A DNA stretch of 64,000 bases from Methylobacterium brachythecii (lineage in GTDB: Bacteria > Pseudomonadota > Alphaproteobacteria > Rhizobiales > Beijerinckiaceae). The notes beneath the pieces were generated by a model. The model did no database searches, was not told where the DNA came from, and saw only the letters and a program-made list of their open reading frames with translations. Position numbers and translations under genes: made by a program. Below are positions 54,951 through 63,482 of this stretch, piece by piece. Position 1 is the first letter of the stretch. Each line of letters opens with the position of its first letter. The stretch is from positions 248,001 through 312,000 of the forward strand of contig NZ_JACIDN010000004.1 of NCBI RefSeq assembly GCF_014196345.1, in the 5' to 3' direction.

Positions 54951-57638
54951 TCACGCAGCGTCGCGCGCAAGCGTTGCGGGCAGCAGCTTGCGGATCTCTG
55001 GGATGCACGAGCCGCAATTCGTGCCCGCCTTGCAGGCCGCGCCGACCTTCTCGACCGAGCCGGCCCCGGCCGCGATGGAGGCGGTGATGACGTCGAGCCC
55101 GACGCCGTGGCAGGCGCAGATTACCGGCCCGGCCGAGGCCGTCTGCGCCCGTCCAGAGAGCAGGGAGCGTCGATCGACGGCCTCGATCTCGGGAGCGGCA
55201 AAGATCTTTTTGGCGAGCTCCCAATCGGGCCTGCGCTCGCCGGCCTCCACCGCGAGACAGGCCGTCAGGCGGCCGTCGCGATAGACGGCGAGCCGGTAGA
55301 GCCCGCGGGCGTGGTCGGAATACTCGGCGATCTCGTGGCCCGGAAACAGCCCGCGCAGGGCCAGAGCCACCTCCCGCGAGCCGTCCTGCGTCGCGAAGAT
55401 CAAGCCGGAGCCGCTCTGCACGGTCGCCCGCGCCCACCACCAGCCGGCCGGCGCGGGCATGGTGGACCGGGTCAGCAGGTAGCCGCGCGAGCGGTAGGCG
55501 ACGGGCTCGACGGAGGCCGGCGTCGCCTTCAATTCGGGTTGGCCCGAGACCGGGTCCGGCACGCCGCGCACTAGCGCGACGACGCGTCCGTTGGAGGCGG
55601 TCATGTCGCTCCAGTGCATGGGCGCGAACATCGTGCCCCGCTGCGCGCCGTCGGTGACCGCGATCTCCAGGATCGCGCTGGCATGATCGGTGGTCACGCG
55701 GGCGAAGCCGCCATCGGTCAGGCGATGGCGCGCGGCGTCGTCGGGGTGGATCTCGAGGAACGGCGCGGCGCGGTGGGCCGAGAGGCGCTGGCTCTTTCCG
55801 GTGCGCGTCATGGTGTGCCAGTGGTCGCGCACGCGGCCGGTGTTCAGGATCATGGGCCGCTCGGCGGTGGGCGCCAGCGCCAGGGCCGGCGGCTGCACCG
55901 CGACGAAGCGGGCGCGTGCGTCGAAGGTGTAGAATCGCCCGTCCGCGAAGAGCCGCGCCCTGCCCTTCCGGGGATCGGCGGAGCGCTTCGGCAGCGGCCA
56001 TTGCACGGGCGGCGCGGCGTCGTAGCCGCGGTCGCTGAGGTCGGCGAGGGCGCCGAGATCGAAGTCGCGGCTGCCCTCGTTCTCGAAGGCCGAGAGCGCG
56101 GCATGCTCGCGGAAGATCTGTGCGGCGGAGGTGTAGGCGAAGGAGGCGCCGTGGCCGAGGCGGTTGGCGACGTCGCTCATGATCGCCCAATCGGCCCGTG
56201 CCTCGCCGGGGGCCTTCAGGAAGCTGCGCTGGCGCGAGATGCGCCGCTCGGAATTCGTGACGGTGCCGCTCTTCTCGCCCCAGGCATGGGCCGGCAGCAG
56301 CACGGTCTTCGTCGCCGTGGCCCGCGCCGTGTCGGTCGTGGAGAGAACCTCCGAGACGACGTAGAGGTCGAGCCCGGCAATGGCCTCGCGGATCGCGTCG
56401 GCGCGCGGCATCGAGACGAGCGGGTTGGTGCCCATCACCCAGAGCGCCTTGATCTTGCCCCGGGCGATGGCCTCGAACATCGCCACCGCCTTCATCCCCT
56501 CGCCGGTGATGATGTTGGGCGCATCCCAGAAGCGGCGGACCCGGTCGACCTCCTCCGGGGCGAAATGCATGTGGGCGGCCAGCATGTTGGCCAAGCCCCC
56601 GACCTCGCGGCCGCCCATCGCATTGGGCTGGCCGGTCAGCGAGAACGGCCCCATGCCGGGCTGGCCGATCCGCCCCGTGGCGAGGTGGCAATTGATGATC
56701 GCGTTGCCCTTGTCGGTCCCCTGCGCCGACTGGTTCACGCCCATGCTGAAACAGGTAACCACCCGGCGGGTGCGGGTGAACAGCTCGAAGAAGGCCAGCA
56801 CGTCGGCCTCGGGCAGGCCCGTTGCGGCCGCCGTGGCGGCGATGCTCGGTGCGATGCTCTGGGCGCGTTCCAACGCGGCATCGAAGCCGGCCGTGTGCTC
56901 GGCGACATAGCGGCGGTCGACGGCGCCCTGCGTCGCGAGATGCACCAGGAGGCCCGAGAACAGCGCCGTATCGGTGCCGGGCCTCAGCCCGAGATGCAGG
57001 TCGGCCTCCTCGCCGGTCTGGGTCCGGCGCGGATCGATGGTGACGATCCGGGTGCCGCGCTTCGCCTTGGCATCGGCCATGCGGCGAAACAGGATCGGGT
57101 GGCACCAGGCGGTGTTGGAGCCGACGAGGACGAGGAGATCGGCCTCGTCGAGATCCTCGTAGCAGCCCGGCACCGTGTCCGAGCCGAAGGCGCGGCGGTG
57201 GGCCGCGACCGCGCTCGACATGCAGAGCCGGGAATTCGTGTCGACATGCGGCGTGCCCAAAAAGCCCTTCGCGAGCTTGTTGGCGACGTAATAATCCTCG
57301 GTGAGGAGCTGGCCAGAGAGATAGAAGGCGATCGAGTCCGGCCCGTGCCGCTCCGTGATCCTGCGCAGGCCGCCCGCGACGGTGCCGAGCGCGCTCTCCC
57401 AGGACACGCGCGCGCCATCGACCATCGGATGGAGCAGGCGGTCATCGAGATCGAGGGTCTCGCCGAGCGCCGAGCCCTTGGAGCAGAGGCGCCCGAAATT
57501 CGCCGGATGCTCGGTGTCGCCCGCGACACTGGCTCCGCCCTTGCCGTCCGGCGTGGCCAGCACGCCGCAGCCGACCCCGCAATAGGGGCAGGTCGTCTTC
57601 ACGACGGGGGGGATGGCGTCGGACACGGGCACGGTCAT
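54951..57638 (-). CDS. nasA: Assimilatory nitrate reductase catalytic subunit with C-terminal BFD-type [2Fe-2S] domain
   Basis: The product has 895 residues. The N-terminal [4Fe-4S] ligands are Cys17, Cys20, Cys24 and Cys52 (CPYCGVGCGV ... LCSKGS). Molybdopterin domains follow (SGQLLTEDYYVANKLAKGF, NSRLCMSSAVAAH, GQPNAMGGREVGG) with NasA-type features. Residues of about 835-885 form a BFD-like [2Fe-2S] domain (CACHGVG ... AGTNCGSCIPEI). It reduces nitrate to nitrite in the cytoplasm. The ATG at 57638 begins the family N-terminus; the frame is open upstream but only over a palindromic repeat and the previous gene. Confidence 0.95.
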   Translation of the reverse strand: MTVPVSDAIPPVVKTTCPYCGVGCGVLATPDGKGGASVAGDTEHPANFGRLCSKGSALGETLDLDDRLLHPMVDGARVSWESALGTVAGGLRRITERHGPDSIAFYLSGQLLTEDYYVANKLAKGFLGTPHVDTNSRLCMSSAVAAHRRAFGSDTVPGCYEDLDEADLLVLVGSNTAWCHPILFRRMADAKAKRGTRIVTIDPRRTQTGEEADLHLGLRPGTDTALFSGLLVHLATQGAVDRRYVAEHTAGFDAALERAQSIAPSIAATAAATGLPEADVLAFFELFTRTRRVVTCFSMGVNQSAQGTDKGNAIINCHLATGRIGQPGMGPFSLTGQPNAMGGREVGGLANMLAAHMHFAPEEVDRVRRFWDAPNIITGEGMKAVAMFEAIARGKIKALWVMGTNPLVSMPRADAIREAIAGLDLYVVSEVLSTTDTARATATKTVLLPAHAWGEKSGTVTNSERRISRQRSFLKAPGEARADWAIMSDVANRLGHGASFAYTSAAQIFREHAALSAFENEGSRDFDLGALADLSDRGYDAAPPVQWPLPKRSADPRKGRARLFADGRFYTFDARARFVAVQPPALALAPTAERPMILNTGRVRDHWHTMTRTGKSQRLSAHRAAPFLEIHPDDAARHRLTDGGFARVTTDHASAILEIAVTDGAQRGTMFAPMHWSDMTASNGRVVALVRGVPDPVSGQPELKATPASVEPVAYRSRGYLLTRSTMPAPAGWWWARATVQSGSGLIFATQDGSREVALALRGLFPGHEIAEYSDHARGLYRLAVYRDGRLTACLAVEAGERRPDWELAKKIFAAPEIEAVDRRSLLSGRAQTASAGPVICACHGVGLDVITASIAAGAGSVEKVGAACKAGTNCGSCIPEIRKLLPATLARDAA

Positions 57639-57702
57639 CGCGTGATCCTCGGCTGGCGTTTCGGGGTCGGGAGCAGCAAGAGTCGGGCCGGTGCCGTGCG
57701 AT

Positions 57703-57815
57703 CCTCTCCCCCTTGCGGGGAGGGGTAAGGGGTGGGGGGTGGTGCAGGAGGCGCTGCAACGCCTTATCCTGGCCGACCCCCACATCCACCTCCTCCCCGC
57801 AAGGGGGAAGGAGAG
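57703..57815. repeat. Inverted repeat in the flavoprotein/nasA gap (CCTCTCCC type)
   Basis: Arms built on CTCTCCCCCTTGCGGGGAGG (57704 onward) and its inverse ending at 57815 flank a centre of about 50 nt. It occupies the gap of 188 nt between the flavoprotein and nasA inside the operon and may form a strong hairpin in the mRNA. It is related to the element at 32571-32705. Confidence 0.75.
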
Positions 57816-57826
57816 CAGGTCGCGCC

Positions 57827-59431
57827 TCAGTAGACGTCCGCCTGATACCGCCCGGTCTTCTTCAGGTTGGCGAGGTAGGCCACGGCCTCGTCGGGATTCT
57901 TGCCGCCATGCTCGGCGGCGACGTCGATGATGGCGCGCTCGACGTCCTTGGCCATGCGCTTGGCATCGCCGCAGACGTAGAAATGCGCGCCGCCCTCGAG
58001 CCACTTCCAGAGGTCGGCGCCGTTCTCGCGCATGCGGTCCTGGACGTAGGTCTTCTCCTTGCCGTCGCGGGACCAGGCCAAAGACAGGCGGCTCAGGATC
58101 TTGTCGTCGCGCAGCTTGGTCAGCTCGTCCTTGTAGAAGAAGTCCGAGGCTTGGCGCTGGTGGCCGTAAAAGAGCCAGTTGCGGCCCGCCGCCTGCGTCG
58201 CGGCGCGCTCGCGCAAGAAGGCGCGGAACGGAGCGATACCCGTGCCCGGCCCGCACATGATCACGTCCTTGGACAGGTCTTCCGGCAGGGCGAAACCATG
58301 CGCCTTCTGCAGGTAGATCTTGACCTTGGTCTGCTCGGGGATGCGCTCGCCCAGATGCGTCGAGGCGACGCCGAGGCGCAGGCGCGAGCGGTGGTTGTAG
58401 CGGACCGCGTCGACGGTCAGCGAGACCTTGCCGACATCCATCTTCGGTGAGGAGGAGATCGAGTAGAGCCGCGGCTGCAACTCGTCGAGCGACTCCAGAA
58501 AGACCTCGGCATCGGGCCGGGCGCCGGGGAACTTGTGGAGCGCGCCGAGCACGTCGAGATAACCGGCATCGCCATCGGGGTCTTCGCCGGCAGCGAGCGC
58601 CTGCGCCTTCTTCCGCGCCTCGCCGGAGGTGAGGAGCGAGAGGAGCTGGTACAGCCCGTCCGGCGCGGCACCCAGCGAATAGTCGCTGAGCAGCGCGTCG
58701 CGCAGGGTGCGGCCGGCGATGATCCGCTCGGGGCGGGCGCCGAGCTCTGCGATCACCGCGTCGACGAGCGCCGGAGCGTTGGCGGGAAACAGCCCGAGGG
58801 AATCGCCGACCACGTAGTCGATCGGCGTGTCCTTGAGGTCGATCTCGATATGCCAGGTCTCCTTCTCGCCGCCCGGCGCGTTGAGGCGGGTGCGGGACAG
58901 GAAGGTGGCGTGGACCGGGTTCTCGCGGCAGAAGCCGAGGGGGCCGAGCTCGACCTCCTGCTTCGGCGCATCACCGGCATCCGCCGGGGCGGGAGCGGCG
59001 CCGCCCGAGGCGCCGAACTCCTCGTCGAGCTTCTTCAGCATCCGGAGGGTTTCCTTGCCCCCGGGCTGGCAGAGATTTAGTCGCTCTTCCTTCTTGAGGA
59101 AGATCGCGTTGGCGTAGTCGGCGCAGTTGTAGCCGCACTGCCCGCAATCCTGCTGGGCCATGGCGGCCATCAGCTTCTGCGGCTCCGGCCGCTCCTTGGC
59201 CATGTCCATGCGGTCGGCGATGGCCATCGCCGGATCGTGCCAGGGCGCATCGTCGTTGTCGGCGAGCTTCGGCCCACCCGAGGGGCCCTCCCCCGGCGCG
59301 AGCGCCGTCGCGCCCTCGACGGCGGGGCCGAGCAGGGCCGCGAAGTACCCCGACAGCCAGGCGCGCTGGTCCGGATCGAACGGCGCGGTCTCGGGGATCA
59401 GGACGAGCGGGGGCGAGACGTGCTGGGTCAT
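57827..59431 (-). CDS. CysJ-like NADPH flavoprotein with an added [4Fe-4S] domain, nitrite reductase electron donor
   Basis: The product has 534 residues. Residues 18-33 (FDPDQRAWLSGYFAAL) resemble the start of CysJ. Cys96, Cys99, Cys103 and Cys121 (DCGQCGYNCADYANAI ... LNLC) form an iron-sulfur domain in place of the FMN flavodoxin domain. A CysJ-type FAD domain follows (RLYSISSSPKMD) and an NADPH domain (CGPGTGIAPFRAF) ending in RYQADVY with the usual terminal aromatic residue. It probably passes electrons from NADPH through FAD and the cluster to NirA; this is inference. The start overlaps the nirA stop by 4 nt (ATGA). Confidence 0.88.
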   Translation of the reverse strand: MTQHVSPPLVLIPETAPFDPDQRAWLSGYFAALLGPAVEGATALAPGEGPSGGPKLADNDDAPWHDPAMAIADRMDMAKERPEPQKLMAAMAQQDCGQCGYNCADYANAIFLKKEERLNLCQPGGKETLRMLKKLDEEFGASGGAAPAPADAGDAPKQEVELGPLGFCRENPVHATFLSRTRLNAPGGEKETWHIEIDLKDTPIDYVVGDSLGLFPANAPALVDAVIAELGARPERIIAGRTLRDALLSDYSLGAAPDGLYQLLSLLTSGEARKKAQALAAGEDPDGDAGYLDVLGALHKFPGARPDAEVFLESLDELQPRLYSISSSPKMDVGKVSLTVDAVRYNHRSRLRLGVASTHLGERIPEQTKVKIYLQKAHGFALPEDLSKDVIMCGPGTGIAPFRAFLRERAATQAAGRNWLFYGHQRQASDFFYKDELTKLRDDKILSRLSLAWSRDGKEKTYVQDRMRENGADLWKWLEGGAHFYVCGDAKRMAKDVERAIIDVAAEHGGKNPDEAVAYLANLKKTGRYQADVY

Positions 59432-61233
59432 GCTGCGGCCTTGAGAGCAGGCTGGTCTTCGGCGGCGTCGCGCAGGGCCTCCGGCCCCTTGCGGGCGGTG
59501 AAGGCCTGGAAGCTCTCGTCCTTGCTCTCGCGGAGCGCGAGATAGGTCTTGAGCAGGGCCTCGACCCGGCCCGGGCAATCCTCGGCCTTGATCGCCTTCC
59601 AGATCTCGGTGCCGATCTTCGGGTTCTCGGCGAAGCCGCCGCCGACCACGATGTCGTAGCCGTCGACGGTGTCGCCATCCTCGCCGACCGAGACCCGGGC
59701 GCCGATCAGGCCGATATCGCCGATGTAGTGCTGGGCGCAGGAGTGGTGGCAGCCGGTGAGGTGGACGTTCACCGGCACGTCGAGATGGATCACCGTGCGC
59801 TCGACATGCGCGGCGATGATCATCGCATCGCCCTTGGTGTCGGCGGCGGCGAATTTGCAGCCGTTGCTGCCGGTACAGGCCACGAGTCCCGAGCGGATGC
59901 CGGCGGCCTTGATGGTGAGCCCCAGCGCCTCGACGCGGCTCTCGACCTCGGCGACCTTGGCATCCGGGACGCCGGAAAAGATGAAGTTCTGCCAGACGGT
60001 GAGACGGATCTGGCTGTCACCGCACTCGGACGAGATCTTGGCGAGTTCGCGCATCTCGCCGGTGGTCATCTTGCCGACCGGGAGCACTACGCCGATCCAG
60101 TTCAGGCCCTCCTGGACCTGCTTGTGCACGCCGACATGGCTGAACCGGTCGGTGATCTTGCGTGGCGCGACGTGCTCGGGGGCGACGCGGTCGAGCTTGC
60201 GACCCAGCTTTTCCTCGACGGCGGCGAGGTACTTGTCGAAGCCCCAGGCATCGAGAACGTATTTCATCCGCGCCTTGGCCCGATTGGTGCGGTCGCCGTT
60301 CTCGATGAAGACGCGGATGATCGCGTCGGCGACCTGGTTGCACTCCTCGGGTTTGAGGACGATGCCGGTGTCGCGGGCGAGGTCCTTGTGGCCGGAGATG
60401 CCGCCGAGCACGAGCCGCATCCAGACGCCGGGTTCGATTCCCGCTCCCTCCGCCACCTCGACCGCCTGGAAGCCGATATCGTTGGTCTCCTCCAGCACAG
60501 GCATGACCCCGCCGCCGTCGAAGGCGACGTTGAACTTGCGCGGCAGGCCGTAGAGCGAGCGGTCGTTGACGATCCAGTTGTGCCAGGAGCGCGCCAGCGG
60601 GCGGGTGTCGAGCAATTCCTGCGCGTCGATGCCGGCGGTGGGCGAGCCGGTGACGTTGCGGATGTTGTCGGCGCCCGAGCCGCGCGCGGTGAGGCCAAGA
60701 TCGGTCAGCCCGTCGAGGAAGGGCTGGCCATGCTCCGGCGTGATCTCGCGGACCTGCAGGTTGGCGCGGGTGGTGACGTGCGCGTAGCCGCCACCATGGG
60801 CATCAGCGAGGTCGGCGACGCCCGCGAACTGCCAGTGATGCATGATCCCGTTCGGGATGCGCAGGCGGCACATGTAGTGGGTCTTGTTCGGCGCGAGCCA
60901 GAACAGGCCGTGATAGCGCCAGCGGAAATTGTCCTCGGGCTTCGGCTGGGTGCCGGCGGCCGCCTCCTTGATCAGGCGGTTATGGCCCTCGAACGGGTTC
61001 TCGGCGCGTTTCCACTTCTCCTGGTCGCAGAGCTTGCCGCCATCCTTTACGGTGCGGTCCTGCGCCTTGATGTGGATCGCGTCAGGCCCGGTCGGTTCGG
61101 CCGGGGGCCCACCGGTGCCACCGCCGATGGCGAGGCCACCGGTCAGGCGGGCTGCGGCGATGCCGGAGGCGAAGCCTTCGAGGTAGCGCTTCTGCTCGGC
61201 GTTGAAGTCCTGAGCGATGGATTCGTCAGCCAT
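59428..61233 (-). CDS. nirA: Siroheme/[4Fe-4S] nitrite reductase, NirA family
   Basis: The product has 601 residues with two nitrite/sulfite reductase repeats. The siroheme-[4Fe-4S] ligands are Cys453 and Cys459 (ACTGSNGCKF) and Cys495 and Cys499 (TGCHHSCAQH). It makes ammonium from nitrite with six electrons. The N-terminus is longer than in ferredoxin-dependent enzymes and holds FNAEQKRYLEGFASGI (10-25), close to the motif at the start of the coupled flavoprotein. Sulfite reduction is the main alternative, but the place between nitrate reductase and nitrate transport genes favours nitrite. Confidence 0.9.
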   Translation of the reverse strand: MADESIAQDFNAEQKRYLEGFASGIAAARLTGGLAIGGGTGGPPAEPTGPDAIHIKAQDRTVKDGGKLCDQEKWKRAENPFEGHNRLIKEAAAGTQPKPEDNFRWRYHGLFWLAPNKTHYMCRLRIPNGIMHHWQFAGVADLADAHGGGYAHVTTRANLQVREITPEHGQPFLDGLTDLGLTARGSGADNIRNVTGSPTAGIDAQELLDTRPLARSWHNWIVNDRSLYGLPRKFNVAFDGGGVMPVLEETNDIGFQAVEVAEGAGIEPGVWMRLVLGGISGHKDLARDTGIVLKPEECNQVADAIIRVFIENGDRTNRAKARMKYVLDAWGFDKYLAAVEEKLGRKLDRVAPEHVAPRKITDRFSHVGVHKQVQEGLNWIGVVLPVGKMTTGEMRELAKISSECGDSQIRLTVWQNFIFSGVPDAKVAEVESRVEALGLTIKAAGIRSGLVACTGSNGCKFAAADTKGDAMIIAAHVERTVIHLDVPVNVHLTGCHHSCAQHYIGDIGLIGARVSVGEDGDTVDGYDIVVGGGFAENPKIGTEIWKAIKAEDCPGRVEALLKTYLALRESKDESFQAFTARKGPEALRDAAEDQPALKAAA

Positions 61234-61245
61234 TCCTGGCGTCCT

Positions 61246-62496
61246 TCACGCTGCTAGGGATGTCTTGGTGGGGGTGGCGGCGGGCGTCCCGAACATCAGG
61301 TCGTCCCGGTCTTCCGCGGCGAGGGCGACGCCGGTGCGGATCAGTTCCTTGCACCGTGCCTGTTCGGAGATGTCGCCGACGAAGAGCGCGCCGGTGAGCC
61401 GGCCATCCTCGATGGTCAGCTTGCGGTAGAGGCCGGCGGCCGCATCGTGCAGCACGACCGCCTCGGCGCCGTCGGGCGTATCGACCACGCCCGCGGAGAA
61501 CACGGGCAGGCCCGAGACCTTGAGGCTCGTCGCCAGGGAGGTACCGCAATAGGCCGCCTCCTCGCCGATGAGATGCCGCGAGAGCACGTCGGCCTGCTCA
61601 TAGGCCGGCTCGACGAGGCCGTAGGCGATGCCGCGATGCTCGGCGCATTCGCCGAGCGCGAAGATGTTCGGATCTGACGTCGTCATCCGGTCGTCGACCT
61701 TGATGCCGCGCCCGATCTCGAGGCCGCATTCCTGCGCCAGCGCGGTCGATGGCTTTATGCCCACCGACATCACCACGAGGTCCGCCGGCAGCACGGTGCC
61801 GTCTTTGAGGACCAGGCGCTCGACGCGGCCATCGCCCTCGATGCAGGCGGTGTTGGCCGAGAGCAGCATTTTTACGCCGCGCGCTTCCATCGCCGCCTTC
61901 ACCAGGCGGGCAGCGTTGTGGTCGAGCTGGCGCTCCATCACCCGGTCCATGACGTGCAGCAGCGTCGTGTCGACGCCGAGCCGGGCAAGACCGACGGCCG
62001 CTTCGAGTCCGAGCAAGCCGCCACCGATGACGATGGCCCTGGCATGTTCCACGGCGGCCGCCCGGATCGCGGCGACGTCGGCGAAGTCGCGAAACGTGAC
62101 GACTCCGGGGAGGTCGGCTCCCGGCAGCGGCAGCCGGATCGGCAGCGATCCGACTGCCAGCACCAGCCTGTCGAAGGGCAGCACATGGGTCTCGCCGACG
62201 ACAACCAGCCCATTCTCCCGGTCGATCGTCGTGACGGGCGCGCCGGTGATCAGGCGGATGCCGTGCTCGGCGTACCAATCGAGTCCGCGGAAGCCGCAGG
62301 CTGCCTCGTCGACCTCCCCGCCGAGCAGTGAGGAGAGCAGCACGCGGTTATAGGCGGCGACCGGTTCGGCCCCGACGACGGTGACGTCGAAGCGACCCGG
62401 CGCGCGTTCCGTCAGCCGCTCCAGAAAGCGGAGCGAGACCATGCCGTTGCCGACGACGACGAGCCGTTCCTTGGTCTGGGCAGACGATGCGTCCAT
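61246..62496 (-). CDS. NirB-type FAD-dependent NAD(P)H oxidoreductase, stand-alone
   Basis: The product has 416 residues. It matches the FAD/NADH half of NirB: GNGMVSLRFLERLTERA near residue 15 (FAD dinucleotide motif), YNRVLLSSLLGGE, VIGGGLLGLEAAVGLARLG (NAD motif) and DPNIFALGECAEHRG (second FAD motif). The siroheme and BFD parts of NirB are missing, because NirA fills that role from a separate gene. It may be a reductase for NasA, as in the NasB/NasC systems. The ATG at 62496 was chosen because the family begins there. It lies 12 nt upstream of nirA. Confidence 0.88.
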   Translation of the reverse strand: MDASSAQTKERLVVVGNGMVSLRFLERLTERAPGRFDVTVVGAEPVAAYNRVLLSSLLGGEVDEAACGFRGLDWYAEHGIRLITGAPVTTIDRENGLVVVGETHVLPFDRLVLAVGSLPIRLPLPGADLPGVVTFRDFADVAAIRAAAVEHARAIVIGGGLLGLEAAVGLARLGVDTTLLHVMDRVMERQLDHNAARLVKAAMEARGVKMLLSANTACIEGDGRVERLVLKDGTVLPADLVVMSVGIKPSTALAQECGLEIGRGIKVDDRMTTSDPNIFALGECAEHRGIAYGLVEPAYEQADVLSRHLIGEEAAYCGTSLATSLKVSGLPVFSAGVVDTPDGAEAVVLHDAAAGLYRKLTIEDGRLTGALFVGDISEQARCKELIRTGVALAAEDRDDLMFGTPAATPTKTSLAA

Positions 62497-62559
62497 TGGA
62501 CTGGCTGCGTTTATCCCATCCAGCACCTCATCCCGAGGCGCCGGAGCGAAGCGGAGGCC

Positions 62560-62609
62560 TCGAAGGAGGGCTCCAGATGCCGCCCGCGATCCCTGGAGCC
62601 CTCCTTCGA
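62560..62609. repeat. Perfect 17-bp inverted repeat in a longer palindromic element
   Basis: TCGAAGGAGGGCTCCAG (62560-62576) and CTGGAGCCCTCCTTCGA (62593-62609) are perfect inverted copies. The element extends outward (CCTCATCCCGAGG near 62526 and CAGGGTGAG near 62631). It fills the gap between the transporter ATPase and the FAD protein. A fragment (CCTCATCCTGAGG) is also seen near 28934. Confidence 0.85.
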
Positions 62610-62673
62610 TGCCCGCTGGCGCGGGCAGCTCAGGGTGAGCTCAAGGGCGGGGCGGCGCGGTGACGTTGCTGCC

Positions 62674-63471
62674 TCAAGCCGCGAGGGCGGCGGGCTTGGC
62701 GTGGCGGGCGTAGAGGAATTCCAGCACCGCGGCGCGGGCATGGACGTAGGCGGCGTCCTCGACGAGCTCGAGCCGGCGGCGCGGGCGCTTCAGCGGAACC
62801 TCGAGGATCTCGCCGATCGTGGCCGAGGGGCCGTTCGTCATCATCACGATGCGGTCGGAGAGCAGCACGGCCTCGTCGACGTCGTGGGTGATCATGATGA
62901 CGGTGTTTTTCAGCCGCATCTGGATCTCCATGATCGAGTCCTGGAGATGCGCGCGGGTCAGGGCGTCCAGCGCCCCGAACGGTTCGTCCATGAGCAGCAC
63001 CTTCGGCTCCATGGCGAGCGCGCGGGCGATGCCGACGCGCTGCTTCATGCCGCCGGAAATCTCGGCCGGACGCTTGTCGGCGGCGTGCATCATGTTCACG
63101 AGAGCGAGGTTGTGCTCGATCCACTCCGCGCGCTCGGTCCGCGACTTCTTGCCCTTAAGCACCTTGTCGACGGCGAGCGCCACGTTTTCGCGCACGGTAA
63201 GCCAAGGAAGCAGCGAGTGGTTCTGGAAGACCACGGCGCGGTCGGGACCGGGCGCGTTGACCTCTTTGCCGTCGAGCAGGACGACGCCGGTCGAGGCCTT
63301 GAGCAGGCCGGCGACGATGTTGAGCACCGTCGACTTGCCGCAGCCCGAATGGCCGATGATCGAGACGAATTCGCCCTTAGCGATGGTGAGGTCGACCTCG
63401 CGCAGCACCTCGGACGTCTTGCCGGCGCGGGTGAAGCTGATGCCGACCTTGGAAAGATTCAGGTGGGACAT
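62674..63471 (-). CDS. Nitrate ABC transporter ATP-binding protein
   Basis: The product has 265 residues. Walker A GHSGCGKST is at residues 40-48, the signature ISGGMKQR follows, then Walker B VLLMDEPFGALD and the switch MITHDVDEAV. FQNHSLLPWLTVRENV is typical of the NrtD/NrtC group. The chain ends without the extra solute-binding domain of cyanobacterial NrtC. It lies 11 nt after the permease and drives nitrate (possibly nitrite or cyanate) import for the downstream reductases. Confidence 0.92.
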   Translation of the reverse strand: MSHLNLSKVGISFTRAGKTSEVLREVDLTIAKGEFVSIIGHSGCGKSTVLNIVAGLLKASTGVVLLDGKEVNAPGPDRAVVFQNHSLLPWLTVRENVALAVDKVLKGKKSRTERAEWIEHNLALVNMMHAADKRPAEISGGMKQRVGIARALAMEPKVLLMDEPFGALDALTRAHLQDSIMEIQMRLKNTVIMITHDVDEAVLLSDRIVMMTNGPSATIGEILEVPLKRPRRRLELVEDAAYVHARAAVLEFLYARHAKPAALAA

Positions 63472-63482
63472 ACTCGTTCTCC

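Noticed and set aside
57639..58256. Upstream extension of nasA by about 200 codons
   Set aside because: It covers a palindromic repeat and the end of the flavoprotein gene; the NasA family N-terminus starts at 57638.
59428..61233. Assignment as sulfite reductase (CysI)
   Set aside because: The CysJ-like partner raises the question, but the operon has nitrate transport, nitrate reductase and siroheme synthesis and no sulfate-assimilation gene. Nitrite is more likely, though dual activity is not excluded.
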